This document shows positions 24,766 to 33,310 of a stretch of 48,623 nt of DNA, in pieces. The notes under the pieces were generated by a model. It ran no database searches. It worked only from the letters and a program-made list of their open reading frames with translations, and was not told the DNA's origin. This stretch comes from a virus. A program made the translations under genes and the position numbers. Positions within the stretch are counted from its first letter, which is position 1. Every line of letters starts with the position of its first letter. The stretch is from positions 1 through 48,623 of IMG/VR virus record IMGVR_UViG_3300042557_001453. One strand, 5' to 3'.

Positions 24766-27270
24766 ATGGCTTACATAATTAAAAATACATCTGGTTTAGT
24801 TAACACTCGTGTTACAGATACGGGTAGACAAAAAATGTCTGAGGGTAACTTTAATATTTTTTACTTTGCGGTAGGAGATAGTGAAGTTTCATATAACGAA
24901 TTACCATCTACATACAATCAGGCTAATACTGTTATATTGGAGCCACAATTTAACGCACAAAATAGTTCAGGTGTTCCTGAATCAAATAGACAGTACATCA
25001 AATATCCATATTTAGTTGATGAAGGACAAACAAATATATATGGTATTCCTTTTATGGATTCAGGTATTGAGTCAGTTTATAATAGAGCTGCCATGAGAGG
25101 ATTTTTTACAGGGAACACAACCGCTTCTACTGTTGATTGGAAAGCATTAGTTAACAACACATATGTCATCACACCAAATTATGTGGTTAATATGTCAACT
25201 TTGAACGGAACAAACCAAATAATAGTACAAAGAATGGACTGTAATGTTCAAAACAATAATACACCAAATGTTGGAGATTTTATAACAATATATTATGATG
25301 GAAGAGCAGAGACCGATTGTTCTTGTAGTAATTTCCCTACACCAACTCCGACACCTTCATTGTATAGTACACCAACACCAACTCCAACACCAACAGGTAC
25401 AAATTCAATACCATGTGCTTCACCAACACCGACACCTTCGCCAACGCATACACCATGTTTAACACCAACACCAAGTGCTCAATGTCCATTACCACCACCA
25501 CCTGATTGTTTAAAAGATGTGGTAAGTTGTTTCTCAATTTTAACATATAGAATTGTGGAAGTTTGTGGTAGTGTTTTAACATTAGACAGAGATACACCTG
25601 ATTTTACAAATTTATCAATTGATTGTTGGGCTAGAACATTGATTTATCCACCACAAATGGTTCCTTTGTATGATAGTTTTACACCCGAACCACATTGGAG
25701 TAAAAGTGTAATTGACTTTGAATCAGTTTGTGATACTGATCAGTTTGACGTTAAAATATGGAATATGAATATTCCTTGGACTGAGAGTCCTGCCGGTTTG
25801 GCATCCGCTCAATTCCAAGACTATACAAAATTTGGTTCCATTAATTACATAGGACAAAAAGAATATTTTGGATATACTTCATCTGATGGTCAAACATCTA
25901 CTGACGATGTATATTACTACAATTCATTTGGTGAAAAAATTGTAGTGGCACCTGAAGAACAAAAGGCAATCGCAATTATCCACTATACTAATCAAACTAT
26001 TGATTTCTTCTATGGTGAAAAATTTGCATTAGAACCTTACGACACACAAAACCCTGAAAACACTCAAGGTCAGGCAAGAAACTTTAAGTTACATATGCCA
26101 ACAATAATGTGGCATAAAAATCCTGAATGTTGTTTTGGACAAACATTTTGGGTAGATCCTCCAGGATTTGACAATCAAAATTTATTCCAAGTTCAATATA
26201 CAAAGTCTAAGATTTCACAACAAATGAATCAACCTGGACTTAGATACTATAACCTTTGGGATACATTTGCACAACCAAACGGTTTACCAAGTAGGGTAGG
26301 TAAAGTTTACCCTGACTCAAAACTAATTGTTATTGATGATGAAGAATTAGTAGCAGCTCTATCATATAAATCAAATAGAAACTGGACTTTACCGGCACCA
26401 CAAGTATCTTTAATTACACCAAACACATGTGGGACTTCAAATACTACAGGGGTTTTAACAGGAGGAGGAGAGACACTTTGGGTAACTTATAGACTATCAA
26501 ATACAAACGAATTTACAAATTCATTACATAGTAATTATTATACAAGTGTTGTTGGGACTGAAAATGTTTGTTCACCTGAAACACCTAAGAATGTTGCAAT
26601 TAGATTTGGTGGAGATTTCCCTTGTTTAGTACAACCAGGATTTTCACCAACAACTACAACGACTACATTCAACCCTGTTACTACATCAACAACTACAATT
26701 AATCCACCATACACAACAACTACAACAACTCAGTGTCCTGTTTGTACTGTTCCTGCTGGATTCTACGCACAACAGTTCCAAGTACTAGCTCAAAAAACAT
26801 TATCGGGAGTAAGACCTGATCCGGCTCAATGGAGATTAATTGATTTTACAAGTCAAATTGAACAATACTTCATTAATGGTTATGTAACTCAAGAATCTTT
26901 AACCGCAACTACTTTTGTTGTGACTGCAGAAAATTATGGAAGTGCACCAACATACAATCTAAACGACTATATAAGTTTGGTTCCAAATGGTGCGACAGGA
27001 CAACAATTGAATTTTGGTGATGAGTACTATTTCTACGGTAATTTAGAAACCGACATCCAAGCTACATTATATGAGATGAAATATAAAATTAACTTAAGTG
27101 ATAATGAATTCTTAGTTTCTCAAAACCCAACTTGGACTCAAGGAACACCATCTTATGTTACAGAAATTGCTCTTTTAGATGAAAATAAAGATGTTTTAGT
27201 TATGTCTAAAATGCAATCACCAATATTAAGACAAGGAATCCAACAGTACGTTATTAAATTAGATTTCTAA
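24766..27270 (+). CDS. Tail-fibre-like protein with Pro/Thr linkers
   Basis: This 834-residue protein begins with a segment (VTDTGRQKMSEGNFNI, then YFAVGDSEV) like the N-terminus of phage fibre or tail-collar proteins, where x-T-x-x-G-R and A-x-G-D attach the fibre to the tail. Residues about 191-246 are a Pro/Thr repeat (TPTPTPT type) ending in Cys-rich PLPPPP. Residues about 626-657 are poly-Thr with cysteines (CPVC). Such linkers resemble mucin-like O-glycosylated stalks. Between and after them lie beta-rich domains. It ends the plus-strand virion cluster. The glycosyltransferase two genes upstream could act on the Thr-rich parts, which is an inference. Confidence 0.78.
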   Translation: MAYIIKNTSGLVNTRVTDTGRQKMSEGNFNIFYFAVGDSEVSYNELPSTYNQANTVILEPQFNAQNSSGVPESNRQYIKYPYLVDEGQTNIYGIPFMDSGIESVYNRAAMRGFFTGNTTASTVDWKALVNNTYVITPNYVVNMSTLNGTNQIIVQRMDCNVQNNNTPNVGDFITIYYDGRAETDCSCSNFPTPTPTPSLYSTPTPTPTPTGTNSIPCASPTPTPSPTHTPCLTPTPSAQCPLPPPPDCLKDVVSCFSILTYRIVEVCGSVLTLDRDTPDFTNLSIDCWARTLIYPPQMVPLYDSFTPEPHWSKSVIDFESVCDTDQFDVKIWNMNIPWTESPAGLASAQFQDYTKFGSINYIGQKEYFGYTSSDGQTSTDDVYYYNSFGEKIVVAPEEQKAIAIIHYTNQTIDFFYGEKFALEPYDTQNPENTQGQARNFKLHMPTIMWHKNPECCFGQTFWVDPPGFDNQNLFQVQYTKSKISQQMNQPGLRYYNLWDTFAQPNGLPSRVGKVYPDSKLIVIDDEELVAALSYKSNRNWTLPAPQVSLITPNTCGTSNTTGVLTGGGETLWVTYRLSNTNEFTNSLHSNYYTSVVGTENVCSPETPKNVAIRFGGDFPCLVQPGFSPTTTTTTFNPVTTSTTTINPPYTTTTTTQCPVCTVPAGFYAQQFQVLAQKTLSGVRPDPAQWRLIDFTSQIEQYFINGYVTQESLTATTFVVTAENYGSAPTYNLNDYISLVPNGATGQQLNFGDEYYFYGNLETDIQATLYEMKYKINLSDNEFLVSQNPTWTQGTPSYVTEIALLDENKDVLVMSKMQSPILRQGIQQYVIKLDF

Positions 27271-27324
27271 CAAAACTACAATTTTTATCTTCATAGTTTA
27301 TAATATAAATAAAATAATAGTTTT

Positions 27325-27933
27325 ATGACAAAAAATTTAAAAAACTCCCCCAAAGTTTTGGGTCTTGATATATCCACAAAAACCATAGGGTGGGCATTGT
27401 TTGATATTAAAACACAAGAATTACTTGAATTAACTCACATCTCACCAAGACCAAAAATGGAAAAAGATGAAGATGATAAACTAAAAGAGTTATTATTAAA
27501 ATCAGAAATATTTGCCGAAAAACTTAAACAATATAAAGATTTAGGAATTGTTAGAATTATAATAGAAGAACCACTTCTAAATTCTAATAACATTTATACC
27601 ATACAAACACTATTAAGATTTAATAGTTTTGTGTTTAAAGAAATCTATAATATAATGGGTATCGTTCCTGAATTTATATCTACATACAACTCAAGAAAAT
27701 TTGCATTTCCTGAATTAGTTCAAGAAAATGATAAGAAGAAATTTGTATTATTTGGTGGATTACCAAAAGACGTTGATAAAAAGTTGATCATTTGGGAAAA
27801 GGTTGCAAAAAGAGAACCACAGATTACTTGGCATTACACAAAAAACAATACATTGAAGAAAGAAAATTTTGATCAAACAGACGCCTATACTTGTGTTTTA
27901 GGATTTATGAGATCAAAAGAAATTTGGAAATAA
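27325..27933 (+). CDS. RuvC-like Holliday junction resolvase
   Basis: The 202-residue protein has the RuvC/RNase H-fold layout. A first strand carries D15 in LGLDISTKTIGWAL, E81 and E82 follow a hydrophobic strand (RIIIEEP), and the C-terminal helix has D183 and D186 in FDQTDAYTCVLGF. These four acids would bind two metal ions to cut branched DNA. RuvC-type nucleases resolve recombination or packaging junctions. In T4 that job belongs to the unrelated endonuclease VII, so this phage appears to use a different enzyme. It is monocistronic, ending at a strong hairpin shared with the convergent minus-strand gene. Confidence 0.8.
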   Translation: MTKNLKNSPKVLGLDISTKTIGWALFDIKTQELLELTHISPRPKMEKDEDDKLKELLLKSEIFAEKLKQYKDLGIVRIIIEEPLLNSNNIYTIQTLLRFNSFVFKEIYNIMGIVPEFISTYNSRKFAFPELVQENDKKKFVLFGGLPKDVDKKLIIWEKVAKREPQITWHYTKNNTLKKENFDQTDAYTCVLGFMRSKEIWK

Positions 27934-27958
27934 TATCGTTTATATAACCGATAATTTG

Positions 27959-27990
27959 AAATATCGTCTTTTTAGACGATATTTTTTTTT
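27959..27990 (+). terminator. Terminator between convergent genes
   Basis: An 11-bp stem (AAATATCGTCT / AGACGATATTT) with a TTTT loop runs into further T residues on the plus strand, ending the resolvase transcript. It lies at the very end of the minus-strand cassette and would stop transcripts from that side too, though the minus strand lacks a long T tract. Confidence 0.9.
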
Positions 27991-27991
27991 A

Positions 27992-29257
27992 TTAACAAAT
28001 TGTACCTGAATCTGTTGCGGTAAAGTTTGGTGAAGTTGACGTTGGTATTGTAATTGAACAAACGTAAGCAGATGTATAACCGTTTAATCCACCTGTAGAT
28101 ACTGTTCCATCACATTCGTAGTAATTGTATTTAACAAGACTAGGACTATTGTTTTCAACATACCATCTTGTTAGAATACAAGGACTTGATGTTGGAGTTG
28201 GAGTTGGAGTTTGTGTTGGAGAAGGAGTTGGAGTTTGTGTTAAATTAGGAAGACAATCTAAACACGCACCATTTACTCTTGAACCAACTTCAAAAGTTAA
28301 TGTAATATCATCAACACCACTTATATTTTCAAATAGACCTTCGTAAACAACACAACAACCTTGACCATTAATAATTGCGTTATATACGTAACCTTCTTTT
28401 GGGCTTGTGTTTCCTGAAACTAATATTAAATCCGAAGAGAAATAATCAAAACCAGTAAAACAATCTTTAAATTTCTTACTATTAGCACATTGTAATATTT
28501 CATTAAATGTGTTAAATATAACCTCGCCACTAAAGTTACAAGGTCTTGTTATTTGTGGTGTAGGTGTTGGAGTTGGTGTCATTGTTGGTGTCGGAGAATA
28601 TGATACCGTAATCGCTGACGCACTTATAAAGGCTCCACCACATATATTTGTTGATGAAGGTGTTGGAGTTGGTGTAGGCGTTGGAGTTGGTGTTGCTGAT
28701 ATTGATGGAGAAGGGGTAACTAAACAATCAAAAATTGCGGTGAAATCAAATGTTGCACACGGATTAACAGTTGTGGTAGTTGTAACACAAATTCCAGTAT
28801 ACGCAACAGTGTCGTCAAAATCGGGACAATCTGATGTACTACCAAATGGACCAAACTGATCACATGAACCACCTAAGGTTTGAGATAAACACCATCTTGT
28901 TTCACCTGTTGAGTAAAACATAAAATATCCTGTGGTTTGTCCTGTAAAATAAGATTGACCGATATAGTTTCCTGCTAATTGGTATGTGTCATCATAATTT
29001 GTGTCATTCTCAACACAAAAAAACTGAGGACATGTACAACCTGAAATACCGGTAATGGTTCCTGAACCGTTAATGTCATATACATCTATACCATCGGAAT
29101 AAAAAGATGTCAAAGCTAATATTGTACACCCTGAGTCAGAATAAACAATATCACCAATAGTTAATCCACTCCCATAAAGGGTGAAATTCAAAGTATCAAC
29201 ACACGAATTATCAGGATCCGAAGCCGCAGCAAATAAACCTAAATTATTACAAGCCAT
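27992..29257 (-). CDS. Adhesin-like virion protein with three Pro/Thr linkers
   Basis: The 421-residue protein alternates small cysteine-rich domains with Pro/Thr repeats at about residues 178-210, 220-240 and 336-360. Its first domains (TTGYFMFYSTGETRWCLSQ) resemble modules of the 692-residue plus-strand protein. The short CVTTTTTVNPC stretch echoes the poly-Thr region of the 834-residue protein. The C-terminal module (RWYVENNSP...YYECDGT) matches the N-terminal module of the 692-residue protein. It is likely an accessory fibre or host-contact protein. It is transcribed against the main virion cluster, one base downstream of its partner gene. The repeats create long false reading frames on the opposite strand. 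Confidence 0.78.
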   Translation of the reverse strand: MACNNLGLFAAASDPDNSCVDTLNFTLYGSGLTIGDIVYSDSGCTILALTSFYSDGIDVYDINGSGTITGISGCTCPQFFCVENDTNYDDTYQLAGNYIGQSYFTGQTTGYFMFYSTGETRWCLSQTLGGSCDQFGPFGSTSDCPDFDDTVAYTGICVTTTTTVNPCATFDFTAIFDCLVTPSPSISATPTPTPTPTPTPSSTNICGGAFISASAITVSYSPTPTMTPTPTPTPQITRPCNFSGEVIFNTFNEILQCANSKKFKDCFTGFDYFSSDLILVSGNTSPKEGYVYNAIINGQGCCVVYEGLFENISGVDDITLTFEVGSRVNGACLDCLPNLTQTPTPSPTQTPTPTPTSSPCILTRWYVENNSPSLVKYNYYECDGTVSTGGLNGYTSAYVCSITIPTSTSPNFTATDSGTIC

Positions 29258-29258
29258 A

Positions 29259-29480
29259 TTATATTAACAAATTTTCCTCAACCAAACAATTATTATTATC
29301 AACAGATTTAACACCTACCGAACCCATACCCTCCAAAACAAATGGAAGATTAAAAACATATGGGATTTGACCAGATGTTATTGTGGCTATGTAAATACAA
29401 GTTGTGTAACCTGTATCACAAGTGTAAATATCAAAAGGTGAAGAACCGCTTAAACCTGTAATTGTTATTTGTGTTGGCAT
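29259..29480 (-). CDS. Small virion-associated protein, paralogue of the 72-residue plus-strand gene
   Basis: The 73-residue product has an ATG start. It parallels the 72-residue protein at 21379: MPTQITITGLSGSSPF, a C-D-x-x-Y-x-x-C-x-Y stretch, PYVFNLP, and VDNNNCLVEE. It leads the two-gene minus-strand cassette and is separated from the adhesin gene by one base. The fold is probably one small beta-domain. Function is unknown. The repeated pairing of this small protein with a Cys/Pro/Thr-rich partner suggests that they act together. Confidence 0.72.
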   Translation of the reverse strand: MPTQITITGLSGSSPFDIYTCDTGYTTCIYIATITSGQIPYVFNLPFVLEGMGSVGVKSVDNNNCLVEENLLI

Positions 29481-29487
29481 ATCAACA

Positions 29488-29494
29488 ATAAATA
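29488..29494 (-). promoter_or_regulatory. TATTTAT motif heading the minus-strand cassette
   Basis: Read on the minus strand, TTATATTTATTGTTGAT precedes the ATG with the core ending 7 bases before it. It shows that the motif follows gene orientation and not a fixed strand. Confidence 0.42.
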
Positions 29495-29555
29495 TAAAAG
29501 AACATGAAAGTTTGTGTAGTTGATGTATTGAAAGTTTATTATTATATTATAGGGG

Positions 29556-30455
29556 ATGGAAGAAAATGAAGCGTTAGTTGAGTTATTGGAAGAAGTTCTT
29601 GGTGATCACGGACTTCATTACCCAAATCGAGGACAAATTTCCTTCAACTGCCCCGTATGTGATGACGGGAGAAATAAACATAATATGGAGGTCAATTACA
29701 TAGACAATGTCTATAAGTGTTGGTCCTGCGGTGATAGTGAGGGTACACACGGAGCCTTAGGTAGAATATTTGATAAATATGGTAATAGGAAACAAAAGAA
29801 ACTTTATAACGTCCTTAAACCCGAAACCGTAGTAAAACGAGAAAAAAAGAAAAAAACATTAAAACTTCCTGAAGGTTTTACGTTATTCAAAGACTCAAGT
29901 CCGGTTTATCCTGTTAGAAGACAAGCCATTAATTATCTTAAAAATCGTGGGATCACAGACGAGATGATAGAAAAGTTTGGTATTGGATTTTGCGATAAAG
30001 GGGATCACGCTGGTCGTATTGTAATTCCATCGTACAACACAAAAGGTGAGTTGAATTATTACATTGCAAGAAGTTGGAACCCAATGTCTCGTGCCAAATA
30101 TAAAAATCCTGAAGCTGAAAAAGACAAAATTATATTTTGGGAAAATCTAATTGATTGGAACAAAGACATTTATTTGGTGGAAGGTGCGTTCGATGGTTTA
30201 TTCGTAGATAACCCAATTCCAATGTTAGGTAAACACATGTCAGAACTTTTGTTTGAGACTATATACAAAAAGGCTAAAGCTAACATAGTTATTTGTTTGG
30301 ATGCTGATGCTTGGGAAAACGCAGTTAAATTATACCATGAATTACATGGAGGTGAATTATGGGGTAGAATCAAATTAATAAAACTACCTGACGATAAAGA
30401 TATTGCCGATCTACGAGGTGAAATAAAAGATGAATACTATCATATTATAAGATAA
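29556..30455 (+). CDS. DnaG-type DNA primase
   Basis: This 299-residue enzyme would make RNA primers for lagging-strand synthesis at the phage fork. The N-terminus has a zinc finger with C32-P-V-C35 and C55-W-S-C58. A TOPRIM domain follows, with the glutamate in YLVEGAFDG near residue 210 and the D-x-D in ICLDADAW near 247-251. A helicase-binding domain at the C-terminus is short or absent. This matches small phage primases of the T4 gp61 type. Its stop overlaps the next start as TAATG, coupling it to a nuclease. Divergent transcription from the minus-strand cassette begins just upstream. Confidence 0.9.
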   Translation: MEENEALVELLEEVLGDHGLHYPNRGQISFNCPVCDDGRNKHNMEVNYIDNVYKCWSCGDSEGTHGALGRIFDKYGNRKQKKLYNVLKPETVVKREKKKKTLKLPEGFTLFKDSSPVYPVRRQAINYLKNRGITDEMIEKFGIGFCDKGDHAGRIVIPSYNTKGELNYYIARSWNPMSRAKYKNPEAEKDKIIFWENLIDWNKDIYLVEGAFDGLFVDNPIPMLGKHMSELLFETIYKKAKANIVICLDADAWENAVKLYHELHGGELWGRIKLIKLPDDKDIADLRGEIKDEYYHIIR

Positions 30456-31318
30456 TGGATTTAAAAAAAATTGCACAAGAAATTAGGGACATCATTTCTG
30501 AAAAACAAAAAGAGTTCCAACTTACCTTTGAAGAGGAAAGTCACAAATATACAATGTTGGATAAAGATGGAAACTTAAGATCAGATTTTCCATCGGTATC
30601 TAAAGTTATGAAAATATTTTATGACGACTTTCCAACGGAACAAGCAGCTTATAACAAAGCCGGTGGCGATCCTGATGAGGCCGAAAGGTTAATGGAAGAG
30701 TGGGCGGAAGCCGGTAGAAAATCAACAAACTTGGGATCTCGTTGTCACTTCTTTTTGGAAGAACATACACTAAAAGAATTTGGAGTTGAAAAAATTGTAC
30801 GACAACCAATATTTGATTGCGATGCTGAACAGATCATTAAAAGTGATACTATGATCATGGCTGGTAAATACTACATAGAACTTCTTAAAGAAAGAGGATG
30901 TGTATTGATTGATACGGAAATGGTTTTAGGACACCCCGAATTAGGATACACAGGACAACCCGATAAGGTATGGTTAGTTATTGGGACAAATGGTAACATT
31001 GGTCTTTTAATAACGGATTGGAAATCTAACAAACCAAAGAATTTTGCGGTTACCCGATATACCAAAAAAATGAAAAAACCATTTGAAGATTTACCTGATA
31101 ATGCTTTGGGTCACTACAATACCCAATTACCTTTTTATGGTAAATTAATTTTAAAAATGTTGGAAGGAACAAAGTATGAAGGTATACAACTATTAGGTTG
31201 TATTATCGTTTTGATTACTGAAGAAAGAGAGTACCATGAGTACCGAGTATCCAAAAAAACGATGAATACTATTTTAGAAATGGACATGAAACAATATTTG
31301 ACTAAACTTAAGAAATAA
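30455..31318 (+). CDS. PD-(D/E)XK nuclease, RecB/Cas4-like
   Basis: The 287-residue protein carries the RecB-family nuclease order. H98 lies in GSRCHFF, E155 in DTEMVLG, and D170 in TGQPDKV. The catalytic D188-x-K190 is in LLITDWKSN, followed by the Q224-x-x-x-Y228 motif in TQLPFYGK. Enzymes of this type trim DNA ends in recombination or repair. No cysteine set for an iron-sulfur cluster is evident, which argues against a true Cas4. Coupled translation with the primase and proximity to gp47/gp46 genes support a role in replication-linked recombination. It could also degrade host DNA. Confidence 0.82.
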   Translation: MDLKKIAQEIRDIISEKQKEFQLTFEEESHKYTMLDKDGNLRSDFPSVSKVMKIFYDDFPTEQAAYNKAGGDPDEAERLMEEWAEAGRKSTNLGSRCHFFLEEHTLKEFGVEKIVRQPIFDCDAEQIIKSDTMIMAGKYYIELLKERGCVLIDTEMVLGHPELGYTGQPDKVWLVIGTNGNIGLLITDWKSNKPKNFAVTRYTKKMKKPFEDLPDNALGHYNTQLPFYGKLILKMLEGTKYEGIQLLGCIIVLITEEREYHEYRVSKKTMNTILEMDMKQYLTKLKK

Positions 31319-31331
31319 ACTATTATTGAGT

Positions 31332-31424
31332 ATGACACTAACAATAACACCTACTTGGGTAACAACGACTAGTTGGGACCAATTATTACCTATTAAAGTA
31401 AAAATAAACTATATTATAAAATAA
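31332..31424 (+). CDS. Possible 30-residue micro-protein
   Basis: A short frame with an ATG start fills most of the gap between the nuclease and zinc-ribbon genes. The peptide (MTLTITPTWVTTTSWDQL...) is Thr/Trp-rich and then ends in a basic beta-like stretch. It could be a small virion peptide or a remnant of a structural gene. Only its position, and the fact that it fits the gap, support it. Confidence 0.28.
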   Translation: MTLTITPTWVTTTSWDQLLPIKVKINYIIK

Positions 31425-31426
31425 AA

Positions 31427-31642
31427 ATGGACGATATTATCAAACCAAAGATTGATCTTAGACAACAACAGACAATCAAATGTGAAAAATGCGAGTCAAA
31501 ATTCTTCAAAGAAGTAACAATGTTGAAGAAAGTACCTAAATTATTAACAGGAAGTCATGAGGACACGATTGTGCCATTCCCAACTTATATGTGTAATGAG
31601 TGCGGTCACGTGAATGAAGATTTTGAATTATTCATAGACTAA
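31427..31642 (+). CDS. Small zinc-ribbon protein
   Basis: The 71-residue protein has two CxxC knuckles, C19-E-K-C22 and C56-N-E-C59, spaced as in a zinc ribbon. Hydrophobic and basic residues lie between them. Zinc ribbons bind DNA, RNA or RNA polymerase. In this setting it could be a small transcription or replication accessory factor, but nothing narrower can be said. It follows an A-rich leader (AAAATAAAA before ATG) and is followed closely by another small gene. Confidence 0.7.
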   Translation: MDDIIKPKIDLRQQQTIKCEKCESKFFKEVTMLKKVPKLLTGSHEDTIVPFPTYMCNECGHVNEDFELFID

Positions 31643-31646
31643 AAAT

Positions 31647-31889
31647 ATGACATACAAAGAATTTTACTATTGGTTAGATGGTTATTTGACCAATAAGATT
31701 GAAAGTGAAAAACTAAATATCTCACCTATAATTGAAAAGATGGGTCAAGTAAAAGAGGAAAGAACTAAAAGCGATTTATTACCTTTCCAACACATACCAA
31801 TACCTATTAACCCATTCCCCGTCCAAGATGATCCCTACAGACCACCATACGAAGTATATTGCGGAGACAAAACACAATTAAATGATTAA
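31647..31889 (+). CDS. Hypothetical protein, 80 residues
   Basis: It is not recognised. The N-terminal half is helical (YKEFYYWLDGYLTNKI). The C-terminal half is Pro-rich (PIPINPFPVQDDPYRPPYE) and probably unfolded. It lies 4 bases after the zinc-ribbon gene and overlaps the gp47-like gene by 8 bases, so it belongs to the replication/recombination operon. Confidence 0.6.
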   Translation: MTYKEFYYWLDGYLTNKIESEKLNISPIIEKMGQVKEERTKSDLLPFQHIPIPINPFPVQDDPYRPPYEVYCGDKTQLND

Positions 31890-32661
31890 GCAATTAGTAC
31901 ACTTTTCAGACCTACATATCCGTCTCTTCAAAGACCACGATTTGTATAAATCAATTTTGGAAACTGCCATTGAACAATGGAAAGAATTGAAACCTGAACG
32001 CATTGTTTTTACAGGTGATTTGGTTCATTCTAAAAACCAAATGACACCTGAACTTATTGAGATGGTTAGATGGTTATTAACAGAATGTTCTTCTATTGCT
32101 AAAACAATTATCATTCCAGGTAACCACGACTTCTTGGTTAATAACACAGAAAGATTGGATGCTCTTTCACCGATCATTAATTCACTTAATAGTGAAAACA
32201 TCGTCTATTACAAAGATAGAGGTGTTTATGAAGATGATAACATTAGTTGGTGTGTGTATTCACAATATCAAGGAAATATACCACCTGACATTACAGAAGC
32301 AAAAGGTAAAAGAATTGGATTATTTCACGGACCAATTCAAGGGATGAAAACAGATCTTGGATTTGACTTTGGTGAAGAGGCTTATGACGTTGAAAAATTT
32401 GATGGACTTGAAACCGTGTTATGTGGAGACATTCATAAAAGACAAGAATTCAAATTCAAAACAGGTAAAGGTTATATGATTGGAAGTCCAATTCAACAAA
32501 ACATAGGAGAAAGTATTAGAAGACATGGGTACGGAATATACGATGTTGAAACAAAAGAATATTTGTATGTTGATCTACCAAACCCAAAACCATTTTTAAA
32601 GTTCTCCATAAAGTCATTTGAAGATATTGAAAATGGAACCGAAAAACTCCAAAATATTTAG
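31882..32661 (+). CDS. Recombination nuclease subunit, gp47/SbcD/Mre11-like
   Basis: The 259-residue calcineurin-like phosphoesterase has the family motifs in order: D10-L-H12 (FSDLHIR), G-D46 (FTGDLVHSKN), N81-H82-D83 (PGNHD), and C-G-D-I-H near residue 180, then G-S-P-I-Q-Q. With the gp46-like ATPase it should form the Mre11/Rad50-type complex that resects DNA ends and drives recombination-dependent replication in T4-like phages. It is shorter than T4 gp47 (about 340), lacking most of the C-terminal capping part. Three small genes separate it from its ATPase partner. Confidence 0.9.
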   Translation: MIKQLVHFSDLHIRLFKDHDLYKSILETAIEQWKELKPERIVFTGDLVHSKNQMTPELIEMVRWLLTECSSIAKTIIIPGNHDFLVNNTERLDALSPIINSLNSENIVYYKDRGVYEDDNISWCVYSQYQGNIPPDITEAKGKRIGLFHGPIQGMKTDLGFDFGEEAYDVEKFDGLETVLCGDIHKRQEFKFKTGKGYMIGSPIQQNIGESIRRHGYGIYDVETKEYLYVDLPNPKPFLKFSIKSFEDIENGTEKLQNI

Positions 32662-33310
32662 TAAGGAAATGATGCAGACGGTGTCTGCATTTTGTGAGTC
32701 CAAAGAAATTAAGGATGTAGATAATTTTATATACCTATGTTTTAAACAAGGGTTTGATATTAGAAAATATGGTCTTTTGGAAAAAACACTTAATGAAGGT
32801 GAAAAAGACTTAAAAACAGGTGGGATTGAAGAAAAACAGGTGGAAATTGAGGTAATAAAAGAAATACGGGTGGAAGTTCCTGTTGAGGTTATTAAAGAAG
32901 TTGAAGTAATCAAGGAGGTTGAGAAAATAATCTATACCTCTGACGATACCCAACTAAATGAACTGTTGTCAAAAATAGAACAGTTAAACGGGGAAATTTC
33001 CATTAAGACTACCGAAATTGACAGAATTAGAGAAGAATTTTCCACTAAAACGGAAGAAATGGAAAATATTTTCCAAAATAGAATGTCTAAAAAGGATGAA
33101 GAATTAGACGAACTTAGACATAATTTAGACATTCTCGTAACAAATGATAAGGCAAAAATGTTACAAGAGACACTCCAAAACTTGAGAGGTGAGTTACAAC
33201 AAAAGAACGAACAAATAAGAGAATTGGAAAAAATAAACCGAGAACTTCTTAATGGTAGTCAAAATCAAGCTTACCTTCTGAGGGGATCAAACTTAAATAG
33301 ACGAGTATGA
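32633..33310 (+). CDS. Coiled-coil protein with EVPVEV repeat
   Basis: The protein is 225 residues from the ATG chosen here, which overlaps the previous gene by 29 bases. A TTG five codons upstream would also be in frame, and an ATG pair at 32669/32672 behind AAGGA is a third option. Residues about 70-105 hold a valine-glutamate repeat (VEVPVEVIKEVEVIKEV). A long charged coiled coil runs from about 105 to 210. The same repeat occurs in the 411-residue membrane protein of this window. No enzymatic motif is seen. Given its place between gp47 and gp46, it might scaffold that complex or link it to membrane proteins. This is speculative. Confidence 0.68.
   Translation: MEPKNSKIFSKEMMQTVSAFCESKEIKDVDNFIYLCFKQGFDIRKYGLLEKTLNEGEKDLKTGGIEEKQVEIEVIKEIRVEVPVEVIKEVEVIKEVEKIIYTSDDTQLNELLSKIEQLNGEISIKTTEIDRIREEFSTKTEEMENIFQNRMSKKDEELDELRHNLDILVTNDKAKMLQETLQNLRGELQQKNEQIRELEKINRELLNGSQNQAYLLRGSNLNRRV

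Noticed and set aside
25337-25500. CRISPR-like array in the regularly repeated ACACCAAC region
   Set aside because: The repeats are short codon-level Pro/Thr repeats inside a continuous coding frame, with no spacers.
25337-25597. Minus-strand open frame inside the 834-residue protein gene
   Set aside because: It is the complement of the Pro/Thr repeat and shows only low-complexity Leu/Val sequence.
28125-28859. Long open frames on the plus strand opposite the 421-residue minus-strand gene
   Set aside because: They arise from the Thr/Pro repeats read backwards (giving GVGVGV runs). The minus-strand frame has real domains, a start after a promoter-like motif and a paralogue.
19166-29480. Diversity-generating retroelement acting on the adhesin genes
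   Set aside because: No reverse transcriptase gene and no template/variable repeat pair were seen in the window.
30455-31318. Cas4 protein of a CRISPR system
   Set aside because: The PD-(D/E)XK motifs fit, but the four cysteines for the iron-sulfur cluster are not evident and no other cas genes are nearby.
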